A DNA stretch of 64,000 nt, from the NCBI GenBank assembly GCA_963597615.1, contig CAVBQS010000012.1, positions 14,141-78,140 on the forward strand, given 5' to 3'. The notes under the pieces were generated by a model. The model had not been told where the DNA came from, ran no database searches, and worked only from the letters and a program-made list of their open reading frames with translations. Source of the DNA: CAKRJP01 sp963597615. GTDB lineage: Bacteria; Bacillota; Clostridia; Lachnospirales; Lachnospiraceae. Positions 63,377 through 64,000 of the stretch are shown piece after piece (the first letter of the stretch is position 1; each line of letters starts with the position of its first letter). The translations under genes and the position numbers were made by a program.

Positions 63377-63432
63377 GCAGGAGATTTCAAAAGAGCTAGT
63401 CGGCATTTCGCTCCTGCACCCTAGAAAGGAGC
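63377..63432 (+). promoter_or_regulatory. Mutually exclusive hairpins over the Rpn ribosome binding site
   Basis: Segment A (GCAGGAG, 63377-63383) can pair with B (CTCCTGC, 63411-63417), 7 bp. The same B (GCTCCT, 63410-63415) can instead pair with C (AGGAGC, 63427-63432), which contains the Shine-Dalgarno of the gene. A-B would expose the site and B-C would hide it. Confidence 0.45.
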
Positions 63433-63440
63433 ACTTGTCT

Positions 63441-63938
63441 ATGGCAAAAAAGAACAAACAGAAAAAGCAAAAGCAAATCATTAAGAGAACCTACAAGGAC
63501 AGCCTGTTTCGGATGTTATTTAAAGATCCAAAGCATTTGCTGGAATTGTATAACGCAATCAACGGGACCCACTATGAAGATCCTGGGGCTCTAGAAATTA
63601 ATACTCTGGAAAATGCAGTGTATCTGTCAATTAAAAATGATATTTCTGTTATCGTTGATACTACCTTGTCCCTGTATGAGCATCAGTCTACCTACAGCCC
63701 TAATCTTCCCTATCGTAATCTACAATATGTCTCAGCTATTTATGCAGGTATAGTATCGGAGAATCAGATTTATAGTTCACGAGCCTTGCAACTTCCAACT
63801 CCTAGTTTTGTTGTATTTTATAATGGTACGGATAAACATCTGCCAGATCGCACGCAGCTACGACTTTCAGATTTATTTAAGAAAAATGTAACTGTTCAGA
63901 ACCCCTTAAGCAAAAATGATGTCAGCATTACCATTTAG
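63441..63938 (+). CDS. Rpn family recombination-promoting nuclease/PD-(D/E)XK transposase-like protein, short
   Basis: 165 aa from ATG 63441, where AAAGGAG lies 9 nt upstream; the frame is open further upstream to 63294 but that region is leader. The body has KRTYKDSLFRMLFKD, LELYNAINGTHYED, DTTLSLYEHQSTYSPNLPYRNL and VFYNGTDKHLPDRTQLRLSDLF, as in the Rpn/Transposase_31 family. The catalytic D/E-x-K-like region of the family (DTTLSLYEHQS) is present. Family members are usually 250-320 aa with a C-terminal helical half; this one stops at SKNDVSITI, so it is truncated or a short variant. Confidence 0.65.
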   Translation: MAKKNKQKKQKQIIKRTYKDSLFRMLFKDPKHLLELYNAINGTHYEDPGALEINTLENAVYLSIKNDISVIVDTTLSLYEHQSTYSPNLPYRNLQYVSAIYAGIVSENQIYSSRALQLPTPSFVVFYNGTDKHLPDRTQLRLSDLFKKNVTVQNPLSKNDVSITI

Positions 63939-64000
63939 TGCTTCATTTATTGCAGTAAACGCATTAATTTTATGCTTATGTGCGGTTCCAATGTAACTCA

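Noticed and set aside
63294..63440. In-frame N-terminal extension of the Rpn-like gene
   Set aside because: The ATG at 63441 has AAAGGAG at good spacing and matches the family start; the extension overlaps the leader hairpins.
1..64000. tRNA, rRNA, CRISPR, prophage or insertion sequence
   Set aside because: I searched by eye for clover-leaf tRNA endings, regular direct repeats with spacers and transposase signatures. Only the Rpn-like gene (a transposase-related nuclease family) was found, without terminal repeats.

Overview
The window looks like a chromosomal segment of a gut-type Lachnospiraceae (Clostridia, Firmicutes). The evidence is AAGGAGG-type ribosome binding sites, AT-rich intergenic DNA, lipoproteins with a lipobox followed by Gly/Ser-rich linkers, a PPi-dependent phosphofructokinase, YesM/YesN-type two-component systems, and leader riboswitches of the cobalamin and yybP-ykoY classes. 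The genus cannot be fixed from sequence reading alone. I see no rRNA, tRNA, CRISPR array, prophage or insertion sequence. Most genes are on the minus strand.

Layout, left to right. 1-5.3 kb: 5' end of gltB, a CPBP membrane protease, a tRNA-dihydrouridine synthase with an acetyltransferase, a YczE-like membrane protein and an NSS-family sodium symporter. 5.4-10.8 kb: a wall-polysaccharide export and assembly operon (ABC ATPase, ABC permease, tandem glycosyltransferase, GT2). 11-13.4 kb: pfp and udk around a shared terminator. 13.5-28.4 kb: a glycan-utilisation locus made of a lipoprotein and two permeases of a sugar ABC importer, a GH65 phosphorylase, a 1.6-kDa-residue-scale (about 1611 aa) secreted beta-helix/PIG-L deacetylase, a HAD phosphatase and nagB, with a divergent YesM/YesN pair as probable regulator.

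28.4-39.8 kb is a long nucleoside operon. It holds a BMP lipoprotein and its ABC transporter, then udp, deoC, cdd, add, deoB, a YczE-like protein, a Crp/Fnr regulator and punA. Together they import nucleosides, release the base, and send deoxyribose phosphate to glycolysis. Upstream are two strong 20-bp palindromes with FNR-like 5-4-5 core geometry that are good candidates for the operator of the operon's own Crp/Fnr protein.

40-45.3 kb: a CaCA exchanger and MntP behind a manganese riboswitch with a leader terminator, a soluble hybrid histidine kinase, and a Phd/RelE toxin-antitoxin pair. 45.4-50.3 kb: a GGDEF gene remnant, an RlmD/RumA-type methyltransferase, an unusual stand-alone RsmH, asparaginase, and divergent pyrC. 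50.3-55.7 kb: a YdjG/YdjH/YdjI-like membrane module (TPM, zinc ribbon, SPFH) with a long palindromic 5' leader, and a Na/Pi cotransporter. 55.9-58.8 kb: TcdA and an exported CbiK chelatase lipoprotein behind a cobalamin riboswitch. 58.8-62.4 kb: an MFS-EamA-GH42 operon. 62.6-64 kb: beta-carbonic anhydrase and a short Rpn-family nuclease gene whose leader can fold in two mutually exclusive ways.

Most interesting for follow-up are the predicted Crp/Fnr operators, the palindromic SPFH leader, the PIG-L/beta-helix glycan locus, the recognition module shared by exporter and glycosyltransferase, and the Rpn leader.
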